A stretch of 64,000 nt of DNA, taken from an uncultured Lachnospiraceae bacterium. Lineage in GTDB: Bacteria; Bacillota; Clostridia; Lachnospirales; Lachnospiraceae. The translations under genes and the position numbers were made by a program. The first letter of the stretch is position 1, and each line of letters starts with the position of its first letter. The stretch lies in contig CANOKL010000001.1 in assembly GCA_947566645.1 (NCBI GenBank), forward strand, positions 124,001-188,000, read 5' to 3'. The notes below the pieces were generated by a model. The model was not told where the DNA came from. It ran no database searches and was given only the letters and a program-made list of their open reading frames with translations. Below are positions 16,772 through 24,972 of this stretch, one piece after another.

Positions 16772-17989
16772 ATGAAATTATTTCATTCAAACAAAACTTA
16801 TGAAGAACTTCTTCAGGACATGCAAAAAGATGGATACAGCCAAAATTATATGAAATGTGTCAATCGCGAAATCCGCTGGCTGGAAAACCATCAGGGTGTT
16901 TACCACTTTGATTCTTTTGAAGCTGCCTGTCAGATAAGGGTGGCGCAGACTTCATCCCCGGAAACGCAGGCAAACCGAAAAACGATTTATAATCTTTTCC
17001 ACCGCTACAGCAAATATGACAGTTTATCGGAAGGGAAACGAAATCCGCTCTTTAGGTTCGGGGCGTACACACAGTTGAATGGGGAGTTTAAAATCTTACT
17101 TGATAATTATGAAAAAGAAAGCTACAGGCGCGGCCTTAAACCGGGAACAGTAAGAGCCAGCATCTCTGCCTGCAGCGGCCTTTTATTATCCTTGCAGTCC
17201 TCCGGATTCCAGTCGCTGGAGGATGTGACAGAGAAGGCTGTCCTGGGTTATTTCTCCCACAAAAAGCTCAGCAGCAGTACAAAGGTTAACATCGCATCTG
17301 TATTTGAAGCACAGACTGGCAGTTATTCCGATTCCGCCAGACGTATCCTCACATACCTTCCCAGTCTGCACCGCCGGCGAAAAAATATCCAGTATCTTAC
17401 AGAAGAGGAAACGCAGGCTATCCGCAGCGTGCTTTCCGGCAATGAGGGCGGCCTTTGCCTGCGCAACCGTGCCATTGGCGCCGTTCTTTATTTTACCGGG
17501 ATGAGATCCAGTGATGTAGCTGGCCTGAAATTTTCTGACATAGACTGGGAGAAAGAGGAGATTCGGATCATCCAGAAAAAAACTGGCGAAGAACTGCTTC
17601 TCCCTCTCACAACAGCCGTTGGCAATGCTATTTTTGACTATGCTACACAAGAACGTCCCGACAGCGCCGATGAACATATTTTTCTCTGCGGGACAAAACC
17701 CTGCAGGCCGATCAGCCCAGGAACAGTGGGGAATGCAGCCCAAAAAGTATATGAAGCTGCCGCCATACGCCAAAACAAAGGCGACAGGAAAGGGGCGCAT
17801 CTGTTCCGCCATAACCTGGCGGCTTCATTTGCCGGCTCCGGCATCCCACGTCCCATCATCAGTTCCACTCTTGGGCACAGCGACCCAGATTCGCTGAACC
17901 ACTATCTTTCGGCGGATATCAGCCATTTACGGGAATGCGCAATCGGCATCAGAGAGTTTCCTGTCAGTGAGGAGGTGTTCCAATGGTGA
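16772..17989 (+). CDS. RIT tyrosine recombinase A
   Basis: 405 residues. The catalytic set of tyrosine recombinases is present: Arg in 'YFTGMRSSDVAGL', HLFRH box, 'LGHSD' and the nucleophile Tyr in 'LNHYLSADIS'. The N-terminal 200 residues are a SAM-like core-binding domain. GGAGGTGAT precedes the ATG. It overlaps the next recombinase by 7 nt, so the three are translated as a coupled set. First member of the trio, the longest as usual. Confidence 0.88.
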   Translation: MKLFHSNKTYEELLQDMQKDGYSQNYMKCVNREIRWLENHQGVYHFDSFEAACQIRVAQTSSPETQANRKTIYNLFHRYSKYDSLSEGKRNPLFRFGAYTQLNGEFKILLDNYEKESYRRGLKPGTVRASISACSGLLLSLQSSGFQSLEDVTEKAVLGYFSHKKLSSSTKVNIASVFEAQTGSYSDSARRILTYLPSLHRRRKNIQYLTEEETQAIRSVLSGNEGGLCLRNRAIGAVLYFTGMRSSDVAGLKFSDIDWEKEEIRIIQKKTGEELLLPLTTAVGNAIFDYATQERPDSADEHIFLCGTKPCRPISPGTVGNAAQKVYEAAAIRQNKGDRKGAHLFRHNLAASFAGSGIPRPIISSTLGHSDPDSLNHYLSADISHLRECAIGIREFPVSEEVFQW

Positions 17990-18948
17990 GTTATCAATCC
18001 GGGTTTGCTGACCTTATAGAAAAGTATGTGTTTTACCAGGAATCGTCTGGTTCCTGGAGTGAAGTAAGGGCGCGAAATCTAAGGTACTTTGACCGTTTTT
18101 GTGCGGAACGTTTCCCAGGCAGGGCCTTATGCCAGGAAATGGTTGATGCGTGGTGTCAGAAACGTGATACAGAAACAAAATCCTCCTGTATTACACGGAC
18201 AGGGGTAATCCGCAGCTTTATCAGTTATCTTCAAAAGCGCAGGATGACAGACGTCCTGCCTATGCCGGTTCCGAAAGCAGAAAAAAGGACCCGAGTTCCA
18301 CATGCATTCACAAGAGAAGAACTGCAAAATTTTTTCCATGAATGCGACAGCATAGTCCCCTATAAGCCCTCTCCCAAATTTCTCCTCCCCAAAATGACGT
18401 GCCCTGTATTTTTCAGGCTTCTATACAGCAGCGGCATACGGACAACAGAAGCCCGGAAACTGAAACGAAGCGAAGTCGACCTGGTACATGGGGTTCTTAA
18501 CATTCATGAAACAAAAGGATACGCCCAGCATTATGTGGCTCTCCACGACAGCATGACAGACCTGCTGAAACAGTACGACCGGGAAGTGGAGAAAATTTAT
18601 CCCGGGAGGACATATTTTTTTGAGAATGCGATGGGCAACGGTTATTCCAGGCAATGGGTGGTCTATATATTCCGAAAGCTGTGGGAAAAAGCAAACGGCA
18701 AAAACAACAGGCCCGTGGCGTATGAACTTAGGCATCATTATGCGGTAGAAAACATCAACCGGTGGGAGGAAGATGCCTTCGGGTTCAGCGAAAAGCTCCT
18801 TTATCTTTCAAAATCCATGGGGCATAGCGAAATAAACGCGACGTTATACTATTATTCCATTGTGCCGGGAATGTCTGATATCCTTCGGGAAAAAACGGAA
18901 ACCGGCTTCAATGAGATCATACCGGAGGTACCCGATGAAAAAGAATGA
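17983..18948 (+). CDS. RIT tyrosine recombinase B
   Basis: 321 residues. Arg in 'LLYSSGIRTTEARKLKRSE', then 'YELRHHYAVENI', 'MGHSEINATLYYYS' with the candidate nucleophile Tyr. The first His of the HxxR box is replaced by Tyr (YELR), a tolerated change in some family members. GAGGAGGTG precedes the ATG. It overlaps the upstream gene by 7 nt and the downstream one by 14 nt. Confidence 0.85.
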   Translation: MVSYQSGFADLIEKYVFYQESSGSWSEVRARNLRYFDRFCAERFPGRALCQEMVDAWCQKRDTETKSSCITRTGVIRSFISYLQKRRMTDVLPMPVPKAEKRTRVPHAFTREELQNFFHECDSIVPYKPSPKFLLPKMTCPVFFRLLYSSGIRTTEARKLKRSEVDLVHGVLNIHETKGYAQHYVALHDSMTDLLKQYDREVEKIYPGRTYFFENAMGNGYSRQWVVYIFRKLWEKANGKNNRPVAYELRHHYAVENINRWEEDAFGFSEKLLYLSKSMGHSEINATLYYYSIVPGMSDILREKTETGFNEIIPEVPDEKE

Positions 18949-19963
18949 TGAATCTGCCAAAATCGCATACTTTATTTCTGACTTTTTAAATACATATGCC
19001 CCAACTTTCCTCACAAACAGCAGACACACTTTGAAATCATACAAGGACAGCCTGGTTTTATACCTCTCATTTCTGGAAACGGAGGATATAAAGCCTGACT
19101 GCTTTAGCCGGAAATGCTTTGAAAGGGCATGGATTGAAAAATGGATGCTCTGGCTGAAAGAAACCCGCCTGTGCAGTGCGGACACCTGCAATGTACGCTT
19201 GGGGTCCCTGAGGGTATTCCTTGAATATCTGGGAGAGAAGGACATCGAATACTTATATCTTTATCAAGAGGCAAAAAAAATCAAACGGCAAAAATGCACC
19301 AAAAAGAAAGTATGCGGGCTCACACGGAATGCCGTTGCGGCAATGCTCTCTGCGCCGGATCTCTCAACACGGACAGGGAAAAGGGATGTTGTATTTCTGA
19401 CTGTGCTTTATGCTACCGCAGGGCGTCTTGACGAGATACGGTCCATAAAGATATCCCATATCCATCTGGATGATCCGAAGCCTTACCTTATACTTTTGGG
19501 AAAAGGCGCAAAAATGAGGACAGCGTATCTCCTTCCGCGTGCTGTTGCAAATATCCGTATATATCTGAAGGAATTCCATGGAGAGAAGCCAGAGCCGGAA
19601 GCATATCTTTTTTATTCCCGTGTGGGAGGGCGGAATACAAAACTTTCTGAACCTGCGCTTGATAAGCGGATTAAGCTGTGTGCGAAAATCGCTCATGAAA
19701 AATGCCCGGAGGTGCCGCTTGACGCACATGCCCATCAATTCCGCCACGCAAAGGCATCCCACTGGCTTGAGGACGGTATTAGTATCGTTCAGATCAGCTT
19801 TTTGCTTGGCCATGAGCAGTTAGAAACAACAATGAAATACCTTGATATAACAACAGAAGAAAAAGCAAATGCTCTTGCCACTTTGGAGGTGGAGAGAGAA
19901 AAGTGTCCGAATAAGAAGTGGAAAAACAAGGATGGAACATTGTCTGAATTCTGTGGACTGTAG
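18935..19963 (+). CDS. RIT tyrosine recombinase C
   Basis: 342 residues from the ATG at 18935, chosen for CGGAGGT just upstream (18924-18929). Catalytic residues: Arg in 'YATAGRLDEIRSIK', HQFRH box in 'DAHAHQFRHAKASH', 'LLGHEQLETTMKYLD' with the nucleophile Tyr. Third member of the trio; all three genes are intact, so the element may still move. Confidence 0.88.
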   Translation: MKKNDESAKIAYFISDFLNTYAPTFLTNSRHTLKSYKDSLVLYLSFLETEDIKPDCFSRKCFERAWIEKWMLWLKETRLCSADTCNVRLGSLRVFLEYLGEKDIEYLYLYQEAKKIKRQKCTKKKVCGLTRNAVAAMLSAPDLSTRTGKRDVVFLTVLYATAGRLDEIRSIKISHIHLDDPKPYLILLGKGAKMRTAYLLPRAVANIRIYLKEFHGEKPEPEAYLFYSRVGGRNTKLSEPALDKRIKLCAKIAHEKCPEVPLDAHAHQFRHAKASHWLEDGISIVQISFLLGHEQLETTMKYLDITTEEKANALATLEVEREKCPNKKWKNKDGTLSEFCGL

Positions 19964-19969
19964 TATAAG

Positions 19970-20062
19970 TTCCAAAAGAAATCCAAACTTTTTATTCTCA
20001 AAACACCGCATTCATTGGGGTTTATGAGCAAAAGTTTGGATTTCTTTAAAGTTTGGATTTTT
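19970..20062 (-). repeat. Right terminal inverted repeat of the RIT element
   Basis: Reverse complement of the left repeat with only a few differences (for example TTTTGAGAATAAAAAG in place of CTTTGAGAGCAAAAAG). A further AATCCAAAA half-site lies at 20069-20077, at the outer edge. Confidence 0.85.
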
Positions 20063-20082
20063 GGGCAAATCCAAAAGTTTTG

Positions 20083-20402
20083 ATTTGCCCAACCCATTCC
20101 ATTTGATTCTCTGCTTTGAGCTGTTCGGTCACGCCTTCATGCTCTGCCATCTGATTTATCAGCCGAGAAAACATTTTCTGTGCCTGTTCCTCAACATCAG
20201 CAAGGTGGTTGTTTAGTTTACCGCTTGTAAATAAATTCATATACAAAATTTTATGATTTTGCTTTAAGTACCTTGCGTGCCGTTGTCCCCATATACCGAT
20301 TGTCTGCTGTTCTTCAGTGGGTAATGCAAGGTCGGGCAGATAATAATCTCCCTGCAAGGTGTAGTGGATCCCCGCTTTTTCATCCGTGTAATGCTGTTTC
20401 AT
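20083..20402 (-). pseudogene. tnpV: 5' part of tnpV (transposon-encoded protein TnpV), interrupted by RIT
   Basis: From ATG 20402 (GGAGG at about 20412) the frame gives MKQHYTDEKAGIHYTLQGDY, later 'GIWGQRHARYLKQNHK' and 'LTEQLKAENQMEWVGQ'-like sequence typical of TnpV, a small protein carried by clostridial transposons. The natural end is missing here: the open frame runs on to 20046 only through RIT sequence. The true C-terminus is at 16575-16635. Confidence 0.8.
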
Positions 20403-20468
20403 TCTGTAATCCTCCAATATGATTGATTTTTACCTACAATCCAATCAATCTGGCTGACTACAAAGCAC

Positions 20469-20504
20469 AAGGGAGAAGCTACTTCCTTATGTAGCCTCTC
20501 CCTT
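20469..20504 (-). terminator. Terminator at the right border of the island
   Basis: Stem AAGGGAGAAGCTAC / GTAGCCTCTCCCTT (13 of 14 pairs), loop TTCCTTAT on the plus strand. It terminates the DUF5721 gene (minus strand). Its upstream part, AAGAATAAAAAAAGAATGTGC on the minus strand, equals that of the hairpin at 5278, whereas the stems differ. Confidence 0.75.
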
Positions 20505-20546
20505 GGCACATTCTTTTTTTATTCTTACCAGGTCTGATCTATGATG

Positions 20547-21017
20547 TCAGGCTGCCATAGAAAGCTCTGTCAGAAGCTTCTGGACATATCTATCCCATTC
20601 CTGCTCCAGACTTTTATCCATTGTAAATGTATTCATGGAAATGCCGGTGATGCACCTGAGCTGGTTTTCACTATACCGGAGATTCAGGTATAATCCCTGG
20701 ATGTCCTCCGGGCGGAAGGAAAGATTGCAGGAGGAGAGAAATGACGGAAAGTCATCCCGTGCAAGGGAGAGGATAATCTTAAAGCTTAAGGGAGTCCTCT
20801 TCCCCCGGATTACCGAGAAAAAGTATTCCTGAACCTCCTTCCAGCAGGAATATTCCCGGTCAGGTTCTTCATCAAAAAACTCCTTGTGAAGACGGCCGTC
20901 AATATGGTATTTATTAAAAGTAGTTACTTCTCCTTCTATAAAAGAAAAATTGTAAAAGGCTGATTTTAGAAGCAGATGTGCCATGCTAATTTTAGCATTT
21001 AAATCTAATACAATCAT
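20547..21017 (-). CDS. DUF5721 family protein
   Basis: 156 residues, soluble. Recognised as DUF5721 by 'TFNKYHIDGRLHKEFF', 'YSCWKEVQEYFFSVIRGKRT' and the C-terminal 'NTFTMDKSLEQEWD'. The family is common in Lachnospiraceae and has no known function. It is the host gene on the right side of the island, convergent with the gene at 4199. Confidence 0.75.
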   Translation of the reverse strand: MIVLDLNAKISMAHLLLKSAFYNFSFIEGEVTTFNKYHIDGRLHKEFFDEEPDREYSCWKEVQEYFFSVIRGKRTPLSFKIILSLARDDFPSFLSSCNLSFRPEDIQGLYLNLRYSENQLRCITGISMNTFTMDKSLEQEWDRYVQKLLTELSMAA

Positions 21018-21248
21018 AAAATATTCTCCGGTTTACTACACTCACAATTCTAAAACACCTCGAATCCGCTCATTTTTCTACGAAAAATGGCTGCTTCCTG
21101 ATGTTCCTGGTGTCAAGGGGCCATGCCTGTATCATATTATAACAGGAAATAGCCTGGAATGTAAAGGAAGAGCGCAAGAAATTTTGACTTCCGTCCCGGA
21201 AGATAGTATAATTGAGGTGCTACTATTGAAAAGATAAAGGAAAGTCAG

Positions 21249-23072
21249 ATGGGAAATAAAAAGCATTTTGGAGAAGAGGACAGGGTACTCCGTTTTGCGG
21301 TAATTGCCGTAGCGGTGTTACTTCTTATAGCTGCCATTGTGGTTGCAGGACGTATGGGGAATCTGCGTGAGGATTCTGCTGTTGGAGAAGAGAAACTGGA
21401 ACAGATGGCAAAAATGAATGTACAGAGAAACGAGATCCGGATTCAGGAGCTTGAGAGTGCCAGGGACAGCCAGGATGATCAGGACACAGAGAACCAGGAT
21501 CCGGGGAACCAGGGATCAGAAGACCAGGATACGGGAGACCAGAGTGCAGCGGATCAGGACGCGCTAAGTCAGGGTGCAGAGGACCCGGATATAACGATAC
21601 GGGATTCAGAAGAAAAGAAGTATACGGGAAATGGGGATACCGGGGAATCTAAGAAGAATGCGGCCCGGGAGAGATTCCCTGGGAGGACGGAGGATCTGCC
21701 GGACTTAGGAAGAGGACTGGAATTGTTGCTGGGGTTTCTGCCGGTTATATTGATTTTGTATCATGTGCTTCCAGGAAGACTTAAGGACGTCGTGATTCTT
21801 GCGGGCGGAGTGCTCTTCTATGCGTGGGGGGAGCCGGCATATATCTTTCTTGTAATCTTTTCAGTCCTGTTTAATTATATGAGCGGATTTCTCATCGCAG
21901 GGGCTCTTAAGGAAAAGAAGAAAGCGAGGAGAAGGCTTGTCATGAACATTGCAGTGAATCTGGTGCTGCTGTTTGTTTTCCGGTATGGGGCTCCTGTCCT
22001 TGAAAGCATGAATGACATATTCCAGACAGAGATTCGGTACAGGGAGCTGCCTGTGCCCGTCGGGATTTCTTTTTATACGCTGCAGGCATTGTCCTATACG
22101 ATTGACGTATACCAGAGAAGGGTGAAGGTGCAGAGGAGCCTTCTGGATTTTGCAGTTTATGTTACTTTGTTTCCCCGTCTGATTGCAGGGCCGGTTGTGA
22201 AATATAAGGATATGACAGAGCAGCTGCGCGGTAGAAAGACATCGCTTGCGGACTTTGGGGACGGGGCTCTCTTCTTTATCCGCGGGCTTGCCAAAAAGCT
22301 GCTTCTGGCGGATGCTGCCGGGAGGATTATAGACGTTGTATTTGCCATGGAACCTGGGGAGATGTCTGTTTTAAGTGCATGGCTTGGCTGCCTGGCATTC
22401 ATGTTCCGGATTTATTTTGAGCTGGGTGCATTTTCAGATATGGCTGTCGGTCTGGGAAGAATGTTTGGGTTCGAATTCAGGCAGAACTTTGCCTACCCGT
22501 ATATGGCAAAAAGTATTACGGATTTCTGGAGAAGATGGTACATTTCCCTGGTTTCATGGTTTCAGGATTATGTCGGCCTCCCTCTTAGCGGAAAACGCAG
22601 GACAGTGGGGAAGGATATCCGGAGTATTCTGCTTGTATGGCTGCTGATCGGCCTGTGGCACGGGGCATCCTGGAACTATATTCTGTGGGGGCTGTACTAT
22701 GGCATCCTGCTTGTAGTTGAGAAATACATTACGGCGAATGCAATCCAGAGGCTTCCAGGGGCAGTTACCCGGTTTTTCAGTCTTCTGTTGATTATAGCGG
22801 GCTGGGTGCTGTTTTTCAGCCCGACACCCGGAAGTGCCCTTGCCTATCTGGGACGGATGGCTGGTATCGGAGGCAGCGGTCTTACGGATGCCAGGGGAAT
22901 CTATCTGCTGATGTCCAATGTGGTGCTGTGGTTTTCCCTGATCTTTTGCTCTACCCCGCTGATTTTCAGGTTATATGAGCATTTTATCTACAGTGGGAAG
23001 CGGGCGAGGACAGTCATGAACACGGCAGTATATGCGGTGCTGTTTTTCCTGTGTATGATTTACATGATCTGA
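21249..23072 (+). CDS. MBOAT-family O-acyltransferase with long N-terminal extension
   Basis: 607 residues, second MBOAT enzyme in the window. An N-terminal membrane helix (about 14-34) is followed by a hydrophilic linker of some 110 residues rich in Gln-Asp pairs (EDQDTGDQ type repeats), then the MBOAT core from about 155. Core motifs: 'ITDFWRRWYISLVSWFQDY', 'PLSGKRRTVGKD' and 'LIGLWHGASWNYILWG' with the catalytic His. AAAGGAAAG precedes the ATG. Compared with the paralogue at 1144, the extension is extra and may place the protein at the wall or bind a partner. The DHHW partner follows at 23154. Confidence 0.88.
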   Translation: MGNKKHFGEEDRVLRFAVIAVAVLLLIAAIVVAGRMGNLREDSAVGEEKLEQMAKMNVQRNEIRIQELESARDSQDDQDTENQDPGNQGSEDQDTGDQSAADQDALSQGAEDPDITIRDSEEKKYTGNGDTGESKKNAARERFPGRTEDLPDLGRGLELLLGFLPVILILYHVLPGRLKDVVILAGGVLFYAWGEPAYIFLVIFSVLFNYMSGFLIAGALKEKKKARRRLVMNIAVNLVLLFVFRYGAPVLESMNDIFQTEIRYRELPVPVGISFYTLQALSYTIDVYQRRVKVQRSLLDFAVYVTLFPRLIAGPVVKYKDMTEQLRGRKTSLADFGDGALFFIRGLAKKLLLADAAGRIIDVVFAMEPGEMSVLSAWLGCLAFMFRIYFELGAFSDMAVGLGRMFGFEFRQNFAYPYMAKSITDFWRRWYISLVSWFQDYVGLPLSGKRRTVGKDIRSILLVWLLIGLWHGASWNYILWGLYYGILLVVEKYITANAIQRLPGAVTRFFSLLLIIAGWVLFFSPTPGSALAYLGRMAGIGGSGLTDARGIYLLMSNVVLWFSLIFCSTPLIFRLYEHFIYSGKRARTVMNTAVYAVLFFLCMIYMI

Positions 23073-23139
23073 TGATACAAGCGTCAAAAGGTCATGCGTT
23101 TCATGCATCAGAATACCTTTTGACGCTTTCATCATTTTA
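23073..23139. repeat. Long palindromic intergenic repeat (GCGTCAAAAGG family)
   Basis: AAGCGTCAAAAGGT (23079-23092) pairs with ACCTTTTGACGCTT (23115-23128), flanked by ATGAT / ATCAT. Related single arms occur at 36833-36856 (inside the end of argB) and near 47903. It may attenuate or stabilise the mRNA between the MBOAT and DHHW genes. Confidence 0.7.
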
Positions 23140-23153
23140 TAAGGAGTACAGAT

Positions 23154-24245
23154 ATGGAGAAGAGTAGGGAAACAGAAAAGAGAAAGAGAAAGCATCCCCA
23201 GAGCAGGCGCGCGGCTGGTATCATGTTTGCTGTTCTTCTCGCGGCTGTCTGTCTTATGAATCTGGTTTTCCGGGGCAGGCTGTTTCCGGAAGGAGATAAA
23301 AGAGAATTTCTGACCGCAGCCAGGGCGAATATCAGCCTTTTGGGAGGAAAGAGAGAATCGAACGGCATTTTTAAGGGAAAGGATCATTATCTTCTGGAGG
23401 ATATCGTAACGCTGGATGAGGCAGAAGTGAGCCAGACTCTGGAGCATATGAAGGACTTTAGAAGTTCTTATTCAGACATTCCCTTTTACCTCATGCTTGT
23501 ACCAGGTGCGGCCAATGTATTGTCGGATAAGCTTCCGGTCTTCGCAGTGACAGAGGATCAGACAGAGCAGTTTGAAAATATAAAAGAATCCCTGGAGCAG
23601 GATTTTGTCTGGGTAGATGTGGAAAAGGCACTGGAGGCAGAAAAAAAGCAGGAGATTTACTATCACACTGACGCACTCTGGACAACCCGGGGAGCCTTTT
23701 ATGCCTGCAGCGGGCTGATAGAGAGTATGGGACTTGAACCCCAAAAGCAGCCGGCGCTTAAGCCCTACGCGGTGACAGGTGATTTTCGCGGATCGCTTTC
23801 AAAGGATTCGGGCTATGAGAGCGGATACAGAGAGCCAGTGTATATTTACAGTGAGGAGGATGCACAGGACAACACAAAGGTAGTGGTCAGCTATGTGGAG
23901 GAGGACAGAAAAGCTGCCACACTCTATGACAGCTCGAAGCTTAATGGGGAGGACAAGTATGCCGTATTTTTTGGGGGAGATTTTCCGTTGATTGATATAA
24001 AGACTGCAGCAAAGGCAGACGGGCGGCTTCTGGTGGTCAAGGATTCTTATGCAAACTGCCTGGTTCCGTTTCTTGTTCCGTATTTCCGGGAAATTATTAT
24101 GGTTGATCCCAGGTATTACAAGAGAGATCTGGGGCAGGTGATGAAGGATTATGAGATTACCAGTGTACTTTTTTTGTATGGGGGCAATACTTTCATGGAG
24201 GATGATAAGATCAGAGGAGTACTGACAGATGATGAGACTGAATAA
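23154..24245 (+). CDS. DHHW-family-like extracytoplasmic protein, partner of the second MBOAT
   Basis: 363 residues. One N-terminal membrane anchor (about 20-42). The DHHW motif is altered to 'YYHTDALWTTRGAFYACSG': Asp and Trp are kept, but the two central His are Ala and Leu. The later 'VVKDSYANCLVPFLVPYF' block is conserved with the paralogue at 2599. AAGGAG lies 7 nt before the ATG. It overlaps rluF by 17 nt. The motif change suggests altered or lost catalysis relative to the first copy. Confidence 0.78.
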   Translation: MEKSRETEKRKRKHPQSRRAAGIMFAVLLAAVCLMNLVFRGRLFPEGDKREFLTAARANISLLGGKRESNGIFKGKDHYLLEDIVTLDEAEVSQTLEHMKDFRSSYSDIPFYLMLVPGAANVLSDKLPVFAVTEDQTEQFENIKESLEQDFVWVDVEKALEAEKKQEIYYHTDALWTTRGAFYACSGLIESMGLEPQKQPALKPYAVTGDFRGSLSKDSGYESGYREPVYIYSEEDAQDNTKVVVSYVEEDRKAATLYDSSKLNGEDKYAVFFGGDFPLIDIKTAAKADGRLLVVKDSYANCLVPFLVPYFREIIMVDPRYYKRDLGQVMKDYEITSVLFLYGGNTFMEDDKIRGVLTDDETE

Positions 24246-24972
24246 ATATCTCAGTGAGGCAGGGCTGTGTTCCCGTAGAGAGGCAGACCGCCTTATTGAG
24301 AGCGGAAGGGTAACCGTGGATGGAAAGAAGGCGTCCCCGGGCATGAAGGTGGAAGACAGCCAGACTGTCCGTGTGGGAAAACGGATCATAAAAGGGGCGG
24401 ATGAGAAGGTGGTGCTTGCGGTAAACAAGCCTGTGGGCATCGTATGTACTGAGGATATGCGGGTAAAGGGAAATATTATCCGCTTTTTAAAATATCCTGT
24501 GAGAGTGACCTATGCGGGAAGACTTGATAAGGATTCGGAAGGGCTTCTTATTATGACCAATGACGGGGAGCTGATTAACCGCATGATGCGTGCGCGCTAC
24601 CTGCATGAGAAGGAGTATAAGGTGACGGTTAACAGGGAAGTCACAGAGGAATTTCTCTATAAGATGGGGCGCGGAGTCCGGATCCAGGATAAGGAGAAGG
24701 GGATTGACGAGGTGACAAGACCCTGTCTGGTGACCGGAATCGGAAAATACACCTTTTCCATTGTTCTGACCCAGGGGCTGAACCGTCAGATACGGAGAAT
24801 GTGCGGGGCGCTTGGCTTTAAGGTGACAAGGCTTGTGCGTGTAAGGATTATGAATATTGAACTTGGAGCTATGAAACCGGGAGAATACCGGAAATTAAAT
24901 GAACAGGAGTTAAAGGAATTGTATGAGCAGGCAGAGACAGAGAATGCAGGAACTGGTGGAGCTATTAAATAG
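24229..24972 (+). CDS. rluF: 23S rRNA pseudouridine synthase, RluF type
   Basis: 247 residues. The N-terminal S4 RNA-binding domain (about 2-60, 'RLNKYLSEAGLCSRREADR') precedes the RsuA/RluB/E/F catalytic core with 'YAGRLDKDSEGLLIMTNDGEL' whose Asp is the nucleophile. 'TQGLNRQIRRMCGALGFKV' matches RluF closely. It modifies a uridine of 23S rRNA. GGAG at 24216-24219 lies inside the preceding gene, so translation is coupled; ATG 24232 is an equally possible start. It overlaps ligA by 50 nt. Confidence 0.87.
   Translation: MMRLNKYLSEAGLCSRREADRLIESGRVTVDGKKASPGMKVEDSQTVRVGKRIIKGADEKVVLAVNKPVGIVCTEDMRVKGNIIRFLKYPVRVTYAGRLDKDSEGLLIMTNDGELINRMMRARYLHEKEYKVTVNREVTEEFLYKMGRGVRIQDKEKGIDEVTRPCLVTGIGKYTFSIVLTQGLNRQIRRMCGALGFKVTRLVRVRIMNIELGAMKPGEYRKLNEQELKELYEQAETENAGTGGAIK

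Larger units (their letters stand above)
16636..20082 (+). mobile_element. RIT (recombinase in trio) element inserted in tnpV
   Basis: Three tandem, overlapping tyrosine-recombinase genes lie between inverted repeats of about 90 bp. The left repeat (about 16641-16730) and the right one (about 19970-20062, reverse complement) both contain 'AATCCAAACTTTAAAGAAA', 'TTTGCTCATAAACCCCAATG' and a terminal AAAAAGTTTGGATTTC. Several copies of the half-site AATCCAAACTTT occur in each end. The bases ATT flank both sides, and removal of the element restores the tnpV frame. This is the structure known for RIT elements. Confidence 0.85.

Noticed and set aside
5249..20540. The twin terminator sequences as terminal inverted repeats of one large transposon
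   Set aside because: Each belongs to the 3' end of its own flanking host gene and the stems differ, so independent terminators of one family explain them better; it cannot be fully excluded.
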